This document shows positions 5,022-7,241 of a DNA stretch of 7,241 nucleotides, one piece after another; positions within the stretch are counted from its first letter, which is position 1; every line of letters begins with the position of its first letter. The translations under genes were made by a program, and so were the position numbers. The stretch spans positions 1 through 7,241 of the forward strand of contig CALAHA010000126.1 of NCBI GenBank assembly GCA_937891565.1, given 5' to 3'. Source of the stretch: an uncultured Ilumatobacter sp. (lineage in GTDB: Bacteria > Actinomycetota > Acidimicrobiia > Acidimicrobiales > Ilumatobacteraceae). The notes beneath the pieces were generated by a model, which worked only from the letters and a program-made list of their open reading frames with translations, was not told where the DNA came from and made no database searches.

Positions 5022-6043
5022 TGCGTTCAACAGAAAGGTCCACCCGCAAGAAACTCATCGGCGTAGTCGTCGCGCTCGCCTTCGTGGCAGCCGCGTGCGG
5101 CAGCGACGATGCTGAGACCACGAGCACCGATGCGCCGTCCGAGACGGAGGCACCCGCTGATACCGACGCCCCCGCCGAGAGCGAGCCAGCAGTCAGCGAA
5201 GCTCCCGCCGACACCGAGTCGGCGAGCACCGATGCTCCCGCCGACGTCGAGGAGCCCGGTCTGCCGACACGCGTTGTCTCGCTCAGCCCGACGCACACCG
5301 AGATCATGTTCGCAATCGGCGCCGGCGATCTGCTCGTGGCTGTCGATCAGTTCTCGAACTTCCCGGCCGAAGCACTCGACCTCCCGAACGAACTGTCCGG
5401 CTTCGAGCCGAACATCGAAGAGATCGCCGCCTTCGAGCCCGACCTCGTTCTGATCGGTGGCGACTTCAACGGCATCGGGGACCAGCTCGCTGAACTCGGT
5501 ATCGCATCGTGGGACGGCCCGGCTGCTTCGACGATCGGCGACACGTACGCCCAGATCGAACAGCTCGGTGCGGTCACTGGTCGGATCGGTGAAGCAGCTG
5601 AACTCGTGAGCTCGATGCAGGCCCGCGTTGATGCTGCAATTGCGAGCGTCTCGGCTGCCGACCCGCCATTGTCGATCTACCACGAGGTCGACAACACGTT
5701 CTATAGCGCTGACTCAACCAGCTTTATCGGTGAGGTGTACGCAAGCTTCGGCCTCGAAAACATTGCTGACCGCGCCGAGGGCGACAATTTCGGATTTCCG
5801 CAGCTCAATGTCGAGTCGATCATCTCGGCCAACCCCGATGTGATCTTCGTGCCGTGCGGCAATTTCTGTACGACCACCGCCGATGAAGTTGCGGCCCGGC
5901 CGGGCTGGGATGCAATTGCTGCTGTTCAGAATGGCAACATCGTCGAGGCAGACGAAGACATTGCTTCGCGCTGGGGCCCGCGCATTGTCGAGTACTACGA
6001 GGCCGTCGCCGCTGTTATTGCCAGCATCAAAGCCTCGGTCTAG
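5021..6043 (+). CDS. btuF: Cobalamin ABC transporter substrate-binding lipoprotein
   Basis: This 340-residue protein binds corrinoid outside the membrane and delivers it to BtuC. The N-terminus has basic residues (RSTRKK), a hydrophobic stretch (LIGVVVALAFVAAA) and Cys26 in a lipobox-like VAAAC, so it should be a lipid-anchored lipoprotein. Residues 29-79 are a disordered Ala/Pro/Glu/Thr/Asp linker with repeated APAD units (44-47, 61-64, 72-75). The TroA/BtuF-type fold follows: RVVSLSPTHTEIMFAIGAGDLLVAV (84-108), GFEPNIEEIAAFEPDLVL (127-144), a long connecting helix about 175-210, DNTFYSADSTSFIGEVYASFGLENIAD (224-250), the C-lobe NPDVIFV and WGPRIVEYYEAVA. An unusual CGNFC (279-283) lies in the C-lobe. 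The start is ATG at 5021, behind GGAGG at 5012-5016; the frame is open back to 4949 but that lies in the riboswitch leader and would spoil the signal peptide. Siderophore or heme ligands are possible for this fold, but the riboswitch and cob neighbours favour B12. Confidence 0.92.
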   Translation: MRSTERSTRKKLIGVVVALAFVAAACGSDDAETTSTDAPSETEAPADTDAPAESEPAVSEAPADTESASTDAPADVEEPGLPTRVVSLSPTHTEIMFAIGAGDLLVAVDQFSNFPAEALDLPNELSGFEPNIEEIAAFEPDLVLIGGDFNGIGDQLAELGIASWDGPAASTIGDTYAQIEQLGAVTGRIGEAAELVSSMQARVDAAIASVSAADPPLSIYHEVDNTFYSADSTSFIGEVYASFGLENIADRAEGDNFGFPQLNVESIISANPDVIFVPCGNFCTTTADEVAARPGWDAIAAVQNGNIVEADEDIASRWGPRIVEYYEAVAAVIASIKASV

Positions 6044-6072
6044 TCAGTTCTGACGAGAACGTCGAGGACGCG

Positions 6073-7107
6073 ATGAGCGCACAGCACGATGCCCGTTGGT
6101 TCGCTGGTGGGACCATTTTCGTGCTGTGTGCCGTCGTGCTCGGTGCCTCGATTGGGCCTGCCGGGCCTGATTGGTGGCGGGTTCCCGGCGAGCTGATCAA
6201 CCGCTTGCCGCTCATCGAATTCAACACCGGAGTGAGCGACGCCGAGTGGGCAATCGTGTGGAAAATCCGGATGCCCCGCGTCGTGCTCGGGGGCTTGGTC
6301 GGCGGCATGTTGTCGCTTGCTGGCGCCACGTACCAGGGTGTGTTTCGCAACCCCCTCGTCGACCCCTACCTCCTCGGTGCGGCTGCAGGCGCCGGGCTGG
6401 GCGCAACGGTCGCGCTGACCATCGGCAGGGGCGCCACTGCGGACTGGCCCATCGACCCGGTTCCGACGGTTGCGTTCGTGTTTGCCGTGGCGACGGTCAT
6501 GGTGACCTACGCGGTCGGTGCTGCGTTCAACGGCTCACGAAGTGGCGTGACCCTGGTGCTCGCTGGCGTCGCCGTGGTGTCGTTCACTTCGGCCATACAG
6601 ACCTTCATTCTCCAGCGCAACGTCGAGGCGATCCGGGAGGTTTTCCGGTGGATCTTGGGCAGCCTGTCGCTTGCGTCTTGGGCGGACGTTCGGCTCGTGG
6701 TGCCGTACGTGGCTGTCAGCACTGTGGTTCTGCTGTTTCATCGTCGCCACCTCGACGCTTTTCGTGTCGGTGACGACGAGGCCGCAACGCTCGGCATGTC
6801 GGTGGCTCGTACCCGGCTGATCATCGTCGTTGCAGCAACGCTCGGTACGGCTGCGGTCGTGTCGGTGAGCGGGTTGATCGGCTTTGTCGGCCTGGTCGTT
6901 CCACACGTCGTGCGCCTCGTTGCCGGCGCTGGACACCGGCGACTACTCCCGTTGTCGCTGTTGGGCGGAGCTGGCTTCTTGATCCTTGCCGACGTGCCGG
7001 GCCGCATGCTCGCTCGTCCGGCCGAAACCCCGATCGGTGTGGTCACCGCATTCATCGGTGCGCCATTCTTCTTGTACCTCTTGAGGACGAGACGGGTCGG
7101 AGGATGA
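6073..7107 (+). CDS. btuC: Cobalamin ABC transporter permease (BtuC/FecCD family)
   Basis: A 344-residue polytopic membrane protein of the FecCD family, about ten transmembrane helices, forming the import channel as a dimer with BtuD. Landmarks are WKIRMPRVVLGGLVGGMLSL (63-82), AGATYQGVFRNPLVDPYLLG (83-102) with the conserved NPL(V)DPY/LG signature, FRWILGSLS (191-199), the ATPase-coupling segment around GDDEAATLGM (233-242), SGLIGFVGLVVPHVVRLVAG (266-285) and AETPIGVVTAFIGAPFFLYLL (317-337). The start is ATG at 6073, with GAGGA at 6064-6068 as ribosome binding site, 29 nt after the btuF stop. The stop overlaps the btuD start as ATGA. It belongs to the riboswitch-controlled operon. Sequence alone does not separate B12 from iron-siderophore permeases; the riboswitch and linked cob genes make B12 the preferred substrate. 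Confidence 0.93.
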   Translation: MSAQHDARWFAGGTIFVLCAVVLGASIGPAGPDWWRVPGELINRLPLIEFNTGVSDAEWAIVWKIRMPRVVLGGLVGGMLSLAGATYQGVFRNPLVDPYLLGAAAGAGLGATVALTIGRGATADWPIDPVPTVAFVFAVATVMVTYAVGAAFNGSRSGVTLVLAGVAVVSFTSAIQTFILQRNVEAIREVFRWILGSLSLASWADVRLVVPYVAVSTVVLLFHRRHLDAFRVGDDEAATLGMSVARTRLIIVVAATLGTAAVVSVSGLIGFVGLVVPHVVRLVAGAGHRRLLPLSLLGGAGFLILADVPGRMLARPAETPIGVVTAFIGAPFFLYLLRTRRVGG

Positions 7108-7241
7108 GCACGATCACGTTTTCCGACGTCTCGGTCCAGTACGGCAAGAAGCGTGTGGCACTCAGCGGGTTCTCCGACTCGGTCGACGCCGGCGAATGGG
7201 TCGGCCTCATCGGCCCGAACGGCGCGGGAAAGTCATCGCTA
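7104..7241 (+). CDS. btuD: Cobalamin ABC transporter ATP-binding protein, 3' truncated by window edge
   Basis: The first 46 codons of an ABC ATPase are present. They open with MSTITFSDVSVQYGKKRVAL, containing the A-loop Tyr13 that stacks on adenine. The Walker A motif GPNGAGKSS follows at residues 37-45, and the window ends at Leu46. Walker B, the LSGGQ signature and the rest lie beyond the window. The ATG at 7104 overlaps the btuC TGA by ATGA, and GGAGG (7099-7103) directly abuts it, a very short spacing that suggests translation coupled to btuC. It should power BtuFCD import from the cytoplasmic side. ATP-binding subunits of this class are hard to assign by substrate, so the B12 role rests on the operon. 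Confidence 0.9.
   Translation, partial: MSTITFSDVSVQYGKKRVALSGFSDSVDAGEWVGLIGPNGAGKSSL

Noticed and set aside
5027..5683. Minus-strand 218-codon frame opposite btuF
   Set aside because: It is a shadow of btuF in a GC-rich region, with no recognisable motif and no start signal.

Overview
This GC-rich window carries a complete-looking set of genes for finishing and salvaging vitamin B12 (cobalamin), placed head to head with a B12 importer operon under a cobalamin riboswitch. The organism looks like a high-GC actinobacterium. The evidence is the aminotransferase sequence type, GTG starts, poor or absent Shine-Dalgarno sites on several genes, a possibly leaderless cobO, and a substrate-binding protein that is a lipoprotein with an AACGSDD-type mature start and a long acidic Ala/Pro/Glu/Thr linker. 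That linker style recalls Acidimicrobiia (Ilumatobacter-like), but this placement is inference from style only.

Layout from left to right. Bases 2-745 (+) hold the 3' part of a PLP-dependent aspartate-type aminotransferase, unrelated to B12. A short convergent gap (746-833) has no convincing terminator or RNA gene. Then comes a leftward-transcribed block, read from right to left: cobO (4755-4150), cobU (4129-3578), cobT (3537-2551), cobS (2554-1793) and a DUF368 membrane protein (1748-834). Gaps inside the cob block are 20 nt, 40 nt and a GTGA overlap. Between cobS and DUF368 lie a 16-bp tandem duplication across the cobS stop and a strong 34-nt inverted repeat ending 2 nt before the DUF368 start.

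The divergent control region (4756-5020) has candidate back-to-back promoters, then on the + strand a cobalamin riboswitch aptamer (about 4797-4935). An expression platform follows in which 4981-4990 can pair almost perfectly with the btuF ribosome binding site (5011-5021). Rightward genes are btuF (5021-6043), btuC (6073-7107) and the first 46 codons of btuD (7104 to the window end, overlapping btuC by ATGA).

How the genes work together: BtuFCD would import corrinoids. CobO adenosylates them, CobU activates adenosylcobinamide to the GDP form, CobT makes the alpha-ribazole phosphate lower-ligand precursor, and CobS joins the two halves. No early corrin-ring genes, cobD/cbiB, cobC phosphatase or bluB lie in the window, so locally this is an uptake, remodelling and nucleotide-loop assembly locus. 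The riboswitch lies only in the importer transcript. No previously undescribed protein system is apparent. The most interesting content is regulatory: the riboswitch platform, the overlapping divergent promoters, and the structured cobS/DUF368 junction.
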